A DNA stretch of 9,564 nt from Deltaproteobacteria bacterium (GTDB taxonomy: Bacteria > Myxococcota_A > UBA9160 > SMWR01). Below the pieces are notes generated by a model, which made no database searches, was not told the origin of the DNA, and was given only the letters and a program-made list of their open reading frames with translations. The first letter of the stretch is position 1; the number at the start of each line of letters is the position of its first letter. The DNA lies in contig JAJDAM010000179.1 in the NCBI GenBank assembly GCA_029261905.1, positions 1-9,564 on the forward strand, read 5' to 3'. The position numbers and the translations under genes were made by a program. Shown here in pieces: positions 1 through 7,300 of the stretch.

Positions 1-226
1 GGAGAGGTCGCGAGAAGCTGAAACAAGACGACGTGATTCGGTGGCCCCTCATGCGCAAGCCCCAGCATTGCGAGCATTGCTGCAAGCGATGAGCCCGCGC
101 CCTGCGCGTCCCGCCATTCGTCAGGGCACCAAACGGCGAAAAGCGGCGCTGGAAGCCTTCCGGCCGCGCCCGCATGATCTTGTAAAGGAGGAGCCTTCTC
201 AGGCCTCCGCCTCTGGCTTGCTCTAT
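1..226. other. Unassigned left edge, no convincing gene
   Basis: No supported gene is visible here. One plus-strand frame is open from base 2 to a TAA at 251-253. Its peptide is Arg/Pro/Ala-rich and low-complexity, its third-position bases are not strongly G/C-biased, and its end lies inside the -10 element of the promoter described separately, so I do not call it. A second plus-strand frame stays open from base 3 to a TGA at 90-92 and ends in a Cys/His-rich tail (HCEHCCKR). It could be the end of a gene entering from the left, but I do not recognise it. On the minus strand an ATG at 175 opens a frame that runs off the left edge, with fairly G/C-rich third positions but no recognisable family. 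An 8-base direct repeat (AGCATTGC) occurs at 64-71 and 73-80. Confidence 0.4.
187..208. repeat. Short GC-rich inverted repeat upstream of promoter
   Basis: GGAGG at 187-191 can pair with CCTCC at 204-208. With a two-base bulge, CC at 194-195 can then pair with GG at 202-203, closing a six-base loop. No T-run follows, so it does not look like a standard intrinsic terminator. It could stop or insulate transcription coming from the left, or be incidental. The left arm includes a strong Shine-Dalgarno-like AAGGAGGAG, but no well-placed start codon follows it. Confidence 0.3.
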
Positions 227-254
227 TTGACTGACTTGTTCGGTCAGTTATAAT
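227..254 (+). promoter_or_regulatory. Sigma70-type promoter for the methyltransferase-transporter pair
   Basis: A -35 element TTGACT (227-232, five of six consensus bases) is followed after 16 bp by a perfect -10 element TATAAT (249-254). Such an A/T-rich match stands out in this G/C-rich DNA. It points rightward at the methyltransferase, whose ATG is at 334. The expected transcription start, six to seven bases after the -10, is near 261. No comparable promoter is visible before the transporter gene, so this one probably serves both genes. The call rests on sequence match alone. Confidence 0.75.
230..248. promoter_or_regulatory. Candidate repressor operator inside the promoter spacer
   Basis: ACTGAC (230-235) and its exact reverse complement GTCAGT (243-248) flank a 7-base centre. 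The palindrome fills the spacer between the -35 and -10 and overlaps the end of the -35. Palindromes of this size and place are typical sites for dimeric helix-turn-helix repressors such as the TetR family, where binding excludes RNA polymerase. No regulator gene is visible in the window. If there is one, it would lie to the left or elsewhere, so the protein is an inference. Confidence 0.5.
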
Positions 255-260
255 ACCACG

Positions 261-347
261 ATGGGACGAAGAAAATCGACCCACTGGTGGCGTTCGGCGT
301 CGCTACGCCGCCGCTTCTTCCGGGAGAACGAAAATGGCCAAGTCTGA
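261..347 (+). CDS. Possible 28-residue leader peptide overlapping the methyltransferase start
   Basis: An ATG at 261 opens a 28-codon frame ending at TGA 345-347, a different frame from the methyltransferase whose ATG is at 334. The peptide begins MGRRKSTHWWRSASLRRRFF and is strongly basic with paired tryptophans. No Shine-Dalgarno precedes it, but its ATG lies at the predicted transcription start, six bases after the -10, so it could be translated as a leaderless message. Its stop codon lies just past the next gene's start, an arrangement that could couple translation. A short frame of this length can arise by chance, so I give it low confidence. No homolog is recognised. Confidence 0.2.
   Translation: MGRRKSTHWWRSASLRRRFFRENENGQV
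295..310 (+). repeat. Perfect hairpin in the methyltransferase 5' leader
   Basis: CGGCGT (295-300) and ACGCCG (305-310) form a perfect 6-bp stem with a CGCT loop in the leader RNA, ending about 11 bases before the GGGAG ribosome-binding site. It lacks a T-run and is too small to call a riboswitch. It could modestly influence translation of the methyltransferase or be a by-product of high G/C content. Confidence 0.3.
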
Positions 348-957
348 ACTCATTGCGCGCCAGTCGCGGCTGCCGACGGGCGTGCTCGGTTGGTTCGTCG
401 CTCGAATCATGGCGCTCGACACCGCGAAGGTGAACGACGAGGCCGTCGACCGGCTCGATCCGCGCGTCGGTGATCACGTTCTCGAAGTCGGGTGCGGCCA
501 CGGTCGGACGCTCGCGAAGATCGCAAAGCGCGTCTGTGACGGATTGGCTGCGGGGATCGACCCGTCCGTCGTGATGCTCCGTGCGGCGGCGAAACGCAAC
601 GCGCGCGACGTGACACACGGCCGTGTGCAAATCGACGCCGGCGAGGCAGATCGGATTGGTCACCCCGACGCTGCATTCGACAAGGTGCTGTCGGTCCACA
701 CCGTGTATTTCTGGTCCGACCTGGATGCGGGATTCGAAGAGATCCACCGCGTGCTGCGATCTGGCGGCGAGCTGTTGCTGGCGTACCGGCCGTCGGACGA
801 TCCCGAATCCAAGCACGCGCTGCCCGACAGCGTCTACACGCTACGCAGTGTCGCGTCGATCGAATCCGCGCTGCTCGACGCCGGGTTCCGTGACGTGAAG
901 ACCGACGTGCAGGTCGGCCCCACGATGCAGGTGGCCTGGACCCGCGCCCACGCCTGA
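334..957 (+). CDS. Class I SAM-dependent methyltransferase
   Basis: This 207-residue cytoplasmic protein should transfer a methyl group from S-adenosylmethionine to an unidentified, probably small-molecule, acceptor. The Rossmann-fold signatures are in order: motif I VLEVGCGHGRT (residues 49-59, the glycine-rich SAM-binding loop), an acidic GIDPS after the second strand (74-78), DAGEAD (101-106), the FDKVLSVHTVYFW strand (115-127), and LRSGGELLLAYRP (141-153). The N-terminal stretch before motif I (PTGVLGWFVARIMALDTAKV) resembles that of UbiE/Coq5-like methyltransferases. GGGAG at 322-326 sits seven bases before the ATG and supports the start. Length and motifs look complete. The gene is first behind the sigma70 promoter and 36 bp ahead of the transporter, suggesting co-transcription. 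No motif reveals the substrate, so a gene name is not justified. Confidence 0.9.
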   Translation: MAKSELIARQSRLPTGVLGWFVARIMALDTAKVNDEAVDRLDPRVGDHVLEVGCGHGRTLAKIAKRVCDGLAAGIDPSVVMLRAAAKRNARDVTHGRVQIDAGEADRIGHPDAAFDKVLSVHTVYFWSDLDAGFEEIHRVLRSGGELLLAYRPSDDPESKHALPDSVYTLRSVASIESALLDAGFRDVKTDVQVGPTMQVAWTRAHA

Positions 958-982
958 TCCGGCGCGGACCTGAGCTGTTCCG

Positions 983-988
983 AGGAGG
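983..988 (+). promoter_or_regulatory. Ribosome-binding site fixing the GTG start of the transporter
   Basis: A full AGGAGG lies five bases before the GTG at 994. It selects this non-ATG start over later in-frame codons and gives a short cytoplasmic N-terminus before the first membrane helix. Confidence 0.85.
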
Positions 989-993
989 ACTTC

Positions 994-2361
994 GTGTCTG
1001 CCGACACCACAACCTTGCCCGCAAGAACCAAACTCCACATCGCCGCACATGACCTCGCCGAACAGCGGACGCCGCTTCCGGTGCTGATCACCTACGCGGC
1101 GCCGTCGCTGGGAATCGGATTCATGTGGGGGATCATCGGTCTGTACTTCCTGAAGTTCTCGACCGACGTACTGTTGATCGCACCCGCGACGATGGGCCTC
1201 GTGCTGGCGGCGTCGCGGCTGTGGGACGGCGTGACCGACCCGCTCGTGGGCGCGCTGTCAGATCGAACTCGCGCCCGGATGGGACGCCGTCGGCCGTGGA
1301 TGCTCGGCGCGGCGATTCCCGTGATGGTGTTCTTCGTGGCGATCTGGAGTCCGCCGGCGTCGCTGACGGGGGGATTGCTGACCGCCTGGATGCTCGGCGC
1401 GCTGCTGCTGTTCTACATCGCGTTGACCGCGTTCGATATTCCCCACAGAGCGCTCGGCGCAGAGTTGAGCCGCGGATACCACGATCGATCGCGCGTGTTC
1501 GGGGCCCGGGCATTGGCCGAGAACGCCGGAACGATCGTCGCCGCTGGCGGCCTCGCATTGCTGGAGAACGCGGCCGCGCCCCGCATGGCAGGCGTCGCGA
1601 TCGCCGTGGCCGGCGGTTTCGCGACAGCACTGTTGATCTGTGTATGTGTGATCCGGTTGCGCGAACGCACGGTACAACCAGCGGTGTCGGGTCCGGTGTT
1701 CGCGTCGTTCGCAGCGGTGTTCCGGAACCGGCACGCGCGACTGCTGCTCGGGGTTTTCTTCTTCGAATTCCTCGGCCACCAGGCATTCGTGACGACGATC
1801 CCGTACGCAATCCAATACGTCATCGGCACACCCGGCCGGACATTCGTATATCTGGCGTCGGCGCTCGTCATGACGTTGTTGACGGTTCCGCTCTGGCTGC
1901 CGATCGCCCGCCGGATCGGCAAGACGGCCGCATGGATCGTATCGCTGTCGATGAAGGTCGTCGTGTTCGGCGGGTTCTTCTTCGCACGCCCTGGGGCGGA
2001 AACGTGGTTGATCGCGCTGACACTCGTCTACGGCGCCGCCGCCAGCTGCGGCGCCGTAATGGGGCCCTCGATCAAGTCGGATGTGATCGATCTCGAATAC
2101 GCGCGGTCGGGCGAGCGCAGGGAAGGCGTCTTCTTCGCCGCCTGGAACCTGGCGCTGAAGTGCGCGGTCGCGCTCGCGATGGCACTGTGCGGCTGGGTCC
2201 TGGCGATCTCGGGATTCGTTCCCAACGCGGTGCAATCCGAGTCCGCGTCGTTGGGCATCCGCGCACTGATGGGACCGATCCCGTTGGCGTTCCACGCGGT
2301 CGCTGCAGCGTTGTTGTTCCGCCTGCGGGTGGACGCCGCAGCTCATCGCCGCGCGTTGTAG
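994..2361 (+). CDS. GPH-family (MelB-like) MFS cation symporter
   Basis: This 455-residue inner-membrane transporter belongs to the glycoside-pentoside-hexuronide:cation symporter branch of the major facilitator superfamily, normally twelve helices and 450-500 residues. The family signature is clear: after helix 2, WDGVTDPLVGALSDRTRARM (residues 77-96) carries the paired aspartates D78 and D82 that match the MelB cation-site region, followed by GRRRPW (97-102). DIPHRALGAELSRGYHDRSR (148-167) matches the conserved loop after helix 4, and SDVIDLEYARSGERREGVFF (362-381) matches the C-terminal-half motif. The protein looks full-length. GPH members usually carry sugars or glycosides with H+ or Na+, but many uncharacterised bacterial members have unknown cargo. 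Its place just behind a methyltransferase with no sugar-catabolic gene nearby suggests another substrate, which is inference. Confidence 0.9.
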   Translation: MSADTTTLPARTKLHIAAHDLAEQRTPLPVLITYAAPSLGIGFMWGIIGLYFLKFSTDVLLIAPATMGLVLAASRLWDGVTDPLVGALSDRTRARMGRRRPWMLGAAIPVMVFFVAIWSPPASLTGGLLTAWMLGALLLFYIALTAFDIPHRALGAELSRGYHDRSRVFGARALAENAGTIVAAGGLALLENAAAPRMAGVAIAVAGGFATALLICVCVIRLRERTVQPAVSGPVFASFAAVFRNRHARLLLGVFFFEFLGHQAFVTTIPYAIQYVIGTPGRTFVYLASALVMTLLTVPLWLPIARRIGKTAAWIVSLSMKVVVFGGFFFARPGAETWLIALTLVYGAAASCGAVMGPSIKSDVIDLEYARSGERREGVFFAAWNLALKCAVALAMALCGWVLAISGFVPNAVQSESASLGIRALMGPIPLAFHAVAAALLFRLRVDAAAHRRAL

Positions 2362-2491
2362 CAGACCTGACGCGCGCCAGAGCGGTCGCCTCAAGCGGCG
2401 CCCGCGCGAACCCGCAACGTTCGCTACGGTTTCCATTCCTCCCGAATCCGATCCCGACGAGATTCGCGCGACTCCGGAACCCATACAAGCG
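2362..2491. other. Intergenic gap before the tamA-like gene
   Basis: This 130-bp gap is G/C-rich. I see no good sigma70 promoter. Short inverted repeats are present: GCGCG (2351-2355, still inside the transporter gene) with CGCGC (2371-2375), and GCGCC (2374-2378) with GGCGC (2397-2401). No T-run follows, so termination by an intrinsic hairpin is not supported. The tamA-like ATG has only a weak upstream purine match. The tamA-tamB unit must be served by an unrecognised promoter here or by read-through from the upstream pair. Confidence 0.4.
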
Positions 2492-4312
2492 ATGCGCGTT
2501 TCCCTCAACCTGTGCGCCACGCTACTCGTGGTGGCACTCGCTGGCCATGCCGAGGCTGACGATCCCGAAGGGGTCGTCAAGTCACTCGACTTCACCGGAA
2601 TCTCTGTCGGGTCCGAGAGCGATCTGCGCGACGCGATGCTGACAGTCGAGCCTGGTTGGAAATTCTGGCGAGCCGATCCGGTGTTCGACGAGGATTCGTT
2701 GCGCGAAGACCTGGATCGCATCGCCGCGTACTACCGGGAACGGGGCTTCTACGAGGCACAGGCCCGCTACGAACTCGCTTGGGATGACGACAAGAGCGGC
2801 GTTCGCGTGGTCGTCGACATCAGCGAAGGGGCCGCCGTCGTGTTGAGCGATTGGAAGATCGACGTGCCCGCTGTGAGCTGGCTCGACGACGACGCCCGTG
2901 GCCGGCTGCTCGAAGATCTGCCGCTGGTTGTCGGATCGCCATTCGGATCGCAGCAATACCGGTTGGCCCGGGAGGCGATGCTCGAGCGTCTCGCGAACCT
3001 CGGGCATCCGGCGGCGCGGCTGGACGGCGGCCTGGATGTCGATCTGGCTTCGCACGAGGCACGCCTGAAATGGAAGCTGGAACCCGGTCCCGAGGTGCGC
3101 TTCGGCGCGGTCCGAGTCAGCGGGCTCGCCGATGTCGAGGAGGATCTCGTCTTGCGGGAGCTGACGTTTGGTGAGGGGGAATTGTTCTCGTTGAAGGCTC
3201 TCGATGCCAGCCAGCGGAAGATCTACGGCCTGCAGCTGTTCCGCGCCGTGACGATGACCGACGAGCGGCCGGCTGTGGAAGTGTCCGACCCGGAAGCCCG
3301 TGTCGTCTGGCCCATCGTGGTTCGGGTCGAAGAGCGGTCTCCGCGCACGGTCCGCGTCAGCGTGGGATACGGAACCGAAGACGAATTTCGCGGTCAGCTG
3401 TCGTGGGCACACCGGAACTTCTTCGGACAAGCGCGCAGTCTCACCGTGACCGCAAAATACTCTTCGCTGATCGCGGGGATCGAAGCCCAATTGGTCCAAC
3501 CCCGATTCGTCGACCCGAAAGTGCGGCTCGAAGGCGATGCGTCATTCGTGCGAGAGACCGTGCCCGCCTACGACGCGCTGCGTGCATCGACCGGATTGAC
3601 GCTGAGCCGGCCTCTTTTCGAAAAGTGGACGGGCCGAGTCGGTCACCGGTTCGAGTGGAGCGACGTCAGCGACGTCAAGGCCGACGATTCCGAAGGCGAC
3701 GAATCGGCGCGCACCAGCACGCTGCTGTTCGGCCTCGGTCGCTCCAGTGTCGATGATCCACTCGATCCCCATTCGGGAACCTGGCTCGACCTGTCGGTGC
3801 AGCCGACACTCGAGGCGCTCGGATCCACGCACGACTTCCTCAAGCTCACGATGGAAGGACGCGCCTACGTTCCGCTGTACGGGGCAACGATCGCGGGCCG
3901 CGTGCACGCCGGGACGATCCAGCCCTTCGGAGGAAGCGGACTCGACGACGTGCCGACGGTGTCGCGCTTCTATGCGGGGGGTAGCGGTTCAGTGCGCGGC
4001 TTCGACTTCCAGCAATTGCCCCCGCTGGATACAGACGAAGACCCTCTGGGCGGACTCACGCTGGTCGAGGCAACGCTCGAAGTGCGTTTTCCGATCTGGC
4101 GGCTACTCCGGGGCAACTTCTTCATCGACGCGGGGCAGCTCGCGAGACGGCCGTTCGGATTCTCGTTGGACAATACCTACTACTCCGTCGGCCCCGGCCT
4201 TCGGCTCAAGACGCCGATCGGTTCGATCGGTATCGACTACGGTTACCTGTTGCGCCGACCATCGGGTGTAGATCGGGGGCGCATTCATTTCTCGGTCGGA
4301 GCCGCGTTCTGA
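2492..4312 (+). CDS. tamA: TamA-type Omp85 outer-membrane assembly protein
   Basis: This 606-residue protein should sit in the outer membrane and, with the TamB-like product of the next gene, form the translocation and assembly module linked to outer-membrane protein insertion and envelope lipid transport. A signal peptide covers residues 1-22 with likely cleavage after AEA, which supports this ATG. Three POTRA-like repeats follow at roughly 27-112, 115-198 and 200-282. The first contains YYRERGFYEAQARY and the third the VRVSGLADVEEDLVLREL segment. The Omp85 barrel spans about 287-606, starting near VSVGYGTEDEFRGQLSW. It includes the loop-6 motif GGSGSVRGF (496-504) and ends in a beta-signal-like strand with terminal phenylalanine (IHFSVGAAF). 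Three POTRAs, the length and the tamB neighbour favour TamA over BamA, which usually has five POTRAs. No truncation is seen. Confidence 0.88.
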   Translation: MRVSLNLCATLLVVALAGHAEADDPEGVVKSLDFTGISVGSESDLRDAMLTVEPGWKFWRADPVFDEDSLREDLDRIAAYYRERGFYEAQARYELAWDDDKSGVRVVVDISEGAAVVLSDWKIDVPAVSWLDDDARGRLLEDLPLVVGSPFGSQQYRLAREAMLERLANLGHPAARLDGGLDVDLASHEARLKWKLEPGPEVRFGAVRVSGLADVEEDLVLRELTFGEGELFSLKALDASQRKIYGLQLFRAVTMTDERPAVEVSDPEARVVWPIVVRVEERSPRTVRVSVGYGTEDEFRGQLSWAHRNFFGQARSLTVTAKYSSLIAGIEAQLVQPRFVDPKVRLEGDASFVRETVPAYDALRASTGLTLSRPLFEKWTGRVGHRFEWSDVSDVKADDSEGDESARTSTLLFGLGRSSVDDPLDPHSGTWLDLSVQPTLEALGSTHDFLKLTMEGRAYVPLYGATIAGRVHAGTIQPFGGSGLDDVPTVSRFYAGGSGSVRGFDFQQLPPLDTDEDPLGGLTLVEATLEVRFPIWRLLRGNFFIDAGQLARRPFGFSLDNTYYSVGPGLRLKTPIGSIGIDYGYLLRRPSGVDRGRIHFSVGAAF

Positions 4313-7300
4313 TGAGGCGATGGCTTCGAGCGGCGCTGGCCTCGGCGCTCGCGATCACACTCGCGATCGGGGCGCTGTTGGGCTTTGCGTACGCGTTGAC
4401 CCGTGGGCTCGGCCGCGACTTCCTGCGCACGGCCGCAGAGGCCGAAGCCAGCCGTCAGCTCGGAGTGCCGGTGCGCATCGCGGCGCTCGAAGGACCGCTG
4501 CTCCCGGATTTCGAACTGGTCGGCGTTCGGATCGGATCCGAAGGCGACCCAGTCGCTGCGGCCGAGCGTGTCTCCCTACGAATCGACCTGATGACACTGT
4601 TTGGAGACGACCCCCTGGCCATCGATGCGCTCTCGTTGGACGGGTTGACCGTTGTGCTGGTCGAAGCGTCGGACGGAAATTGGGAACTCCCTCTTGCCAG
4701 TGCGCCGGACGAACCTTCGAGCCCTGACGAGCCATCGCCCACGTTTTGGATCCGCGAAGCGGTGCTTCGATACAATCGAGTGGAGCTGCAGCGAATCGAC
4801 GGTCAGCGAGTGGTGATTCGCGGTGATGTGGAGACGCACGATTTTCGTTTGCCCATGACGGACGCTGCCGTGCGCGAGATGCGGGGGTCGCTGATCGCGG
4901 CCATCGATTCGGAAGCGTCCGACCCGATGGTGGTTACAAAAGCCGAGCTCACGGCGAACTGGATCTCGGGTGCCGGGCGCGCGACTGGCGTCGTAGCCGC
5001 AAGAAACAGCGGAACGCTCGCGTTCGAGGCGGCCGGCGACATCGGCGACTGGCTCGATCCCTCGTCGCCGGCCACGGCGGTGCTGGATCTGCAAATCGCG
5101 GAACTCGATCTGGCCGGCTGGAGCGGAAACCCGAAGCTGGCGGGGAGCCTCACCGGAACCTCGCACGTGGAATTGCGACGCAAAGCCGGAGCGGCGCTGG
5201 AGGATTCCGAAGCGACGATCGACATCTCGGTCGCCGATTCGTCGAAGGCGGTGATCGAGTCGCTGCAAGGCGTTGCCCATGTGAGCTCGGATCGCTGGAT
5301 GCTGTCGGGTGTCGAAATGCGCGGCGCGGGTGTGCACCTGTCGGCACAGGGGGCCGGGGACCGCGATTCGGTCGAGCATCTCCGGATCGAAGCGCGCGCA
5401 GAGGATCTCGGAACACTCGCGGGGCTCGCGGTCCCGGAGGGTACACAGGGTCGAGTCGACCTCGATCTCGAAGTCTCCGGACCTTTCGCGCAGCCGTTGG
5501 GTCGCGCGTCGCTGCGGGCCGAAGGCCTGGTGGCGAGTGGATTCGCCTTGGGAAACCTTCAGACGGAGTGGGTGGGCTCGGGCGACGGACGGCTGCGGGT
5601 GGAAACATTCGAAATATCGGGCGGCGCAGTTCCGCTGCGACTGCGCGAACCGGCGGCAGTCGAATTGCGTGACGGTGCCGTGGTGCTCGAGCGCTGGTCG
5701 CTGGCCAGTGACTCGCAGGCGATCGAGATCGATGGAACCATCGGCGACGGCTACGTACGCGATCTGAAACTCGACCTACGTGCATTCGACGTCGCATCGG
5801 CCGCGCGCTGGACCGGTTCGTCGACCCCACTCGCCGGCATCGCCGACGGCCAGCTTCGCCTCGACGGCGCGTTTCCGTTTCCCGCAGTCGATGGTCAGCT
5901 CACCTGGGCGCGCCCGGCCGTCGGCCCCCTGGCGTTCGAAAAACTCAGTGCCGATTTCGAGACCGTCGAGAAGCGGTTGCAGATTCGCGGGCGGATTCAC
6001 GATGAGGGCCGCGAGCAAGTTCTCGTCGACGGCTGGCTGCCGTACCCACTGGAGCCGGCCGCGTGGCTGGGCTCGCCGCAGACTTCCGTCAAGCTGCGGG
6101 TCGACGGGTTCGATCTGGCGCGTCTCGGCGAGATCGAGGCGGTCGAACGACTGACAGGGCGCATCGACCTCGAAGTCGATCTCGTCGGTGGGGAGAACCC
6201 GAGCGCCACCGGCCGCGTCGAACTGTTCGAGGCCAGCGTCCGATTCCCCGATCTGGACCGCACGTTTGCGCCCATCGCCGGCACGGCCCGGTTCGAGCCT
6301 GCTCCCAATGGAATCCGAGTCGACGCATTGGAACTCGATGTGGGTGGGCAGCGGCTGTCCGGCCGGGGCGTGATCGGTGCGCTTGGGTTCCACGACGTCA
6401 AGCTGAACGCAAACGGGCTCGACATCGCACTGGCCGCGCCGTTCTTGTCCGCAGCGAATGCCTGGCGTGGTGCGGTGGATCTGAACGTCGACCTGGCGGG
6501 GCCCTTCACGCAACCGCGGCTGCAAGCCGTCGCAGCCTGGCGCGATCCCGAGATCGCGGGGCAGGCGTTCGAGGGCGTCGATGCCAGAGTCGAACTCGAT
6601 GGCCGGATTGCACGACTGGAATTGCGGGCGCGAGAAGGCGGCCGCGAGATCCTCCGCGCGGACGCGCTGGCGCGCTACGGCGACACGCCGTTTGGAGCCG
6701 ACAGCTGGCTGGCTGCGCCAGAAACGCGTCTGGATGTGAAGGCGACGGATCTACCGCTCGAATGGGTCCAGCCGTTTCTTTCGCGGCGGGTTCGAGACGT
6801 GAGCGGCACAGTGAACGCGTCGGCAGAGATTCGCGGCGGTGCCGATCCCGTGGTGCGAGGCGTTCTCGAACTCGCGAACGGGCAGATGACGCTGCCGCTG
6901 GTGCGTCAGAGTTTCGCACCGATCCGGGCGCGCATTTCCCTGGCCGGTGAGTCGATCGCGATCGAGGAGTTTCGGGTCGGCACACCGGGAGCGGAAGGGA
7001 CGCTCGACGGAACGATCCAGCTGGCGAATCTGGCGCCCGAACGAGTCGATCTGCAGCTCACGCTGGACGATCTGCCGATCGCCCGTTCGCGTGCGCTCAA
7101 GACCAAAGCGTCCGGCGGCATTCGCGTGACCGGGCCGGTTGCCGCACTGCACGCCCGCGGCGAGATCGAGCTGCGCGAACTGGCAGTGACGCTGGGCGAC
7201 GAAGCGGACACCTCGCTTCGCGAGATTCGGATCTTGACGCGAGATGGTGTTGCGACTGACGGGTCGGGTGTGGTCGAAAAGGCACCCGCGCCGCCCGGTG

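Noticed and set aside
41..253. Seventy-codon plus-strand frame with a GTG start
   Set aside because: It ends inside the -10 element of the promoter, has low-complexity Arg/Pro/Ala composition, lacks a good ribosome-binding site and shows no G/C third-position bias.
244..816. Long minus-strand frame opposite the methyltransferase
   Set aside because: It is antisense to a protein with clear SAM-binding motifs. High G/C genes routinely leave open frames on the other strand, and its peptide shows no domain.
2388..2420. CTCAAGC followed by a CCG-containing stretch as a sigma28-type flagellar promoter
   Set aside because: The downstream part matches the GCCGATAA element at only about half of its positions, and no motility gene is nearby.
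2475..2491. GGAAC just before the tamA-like ATG as a sigmaE -35 element
   Set aside because: It lies so close to the start codon that a -10 would fall inside the gene, and no matching -10 is seen at the right spacing.
1125..2721. Very long alternative frames on both strands across the transporter gene (plus 1125-2642, minus 1258-2721)
   Set aside because: Their peptides are Arg/Gly/Asp-rich shadow sequences without helices or motifs, whereas the 994-2361 frame encodes a full GPH transporter.
2582..3499. Minus-strand frame of about 305 codons across the tamA-like gene
   Set aside because: It is an antisense shadow of the POTRA region. It has no start signal and no recognisable domain.
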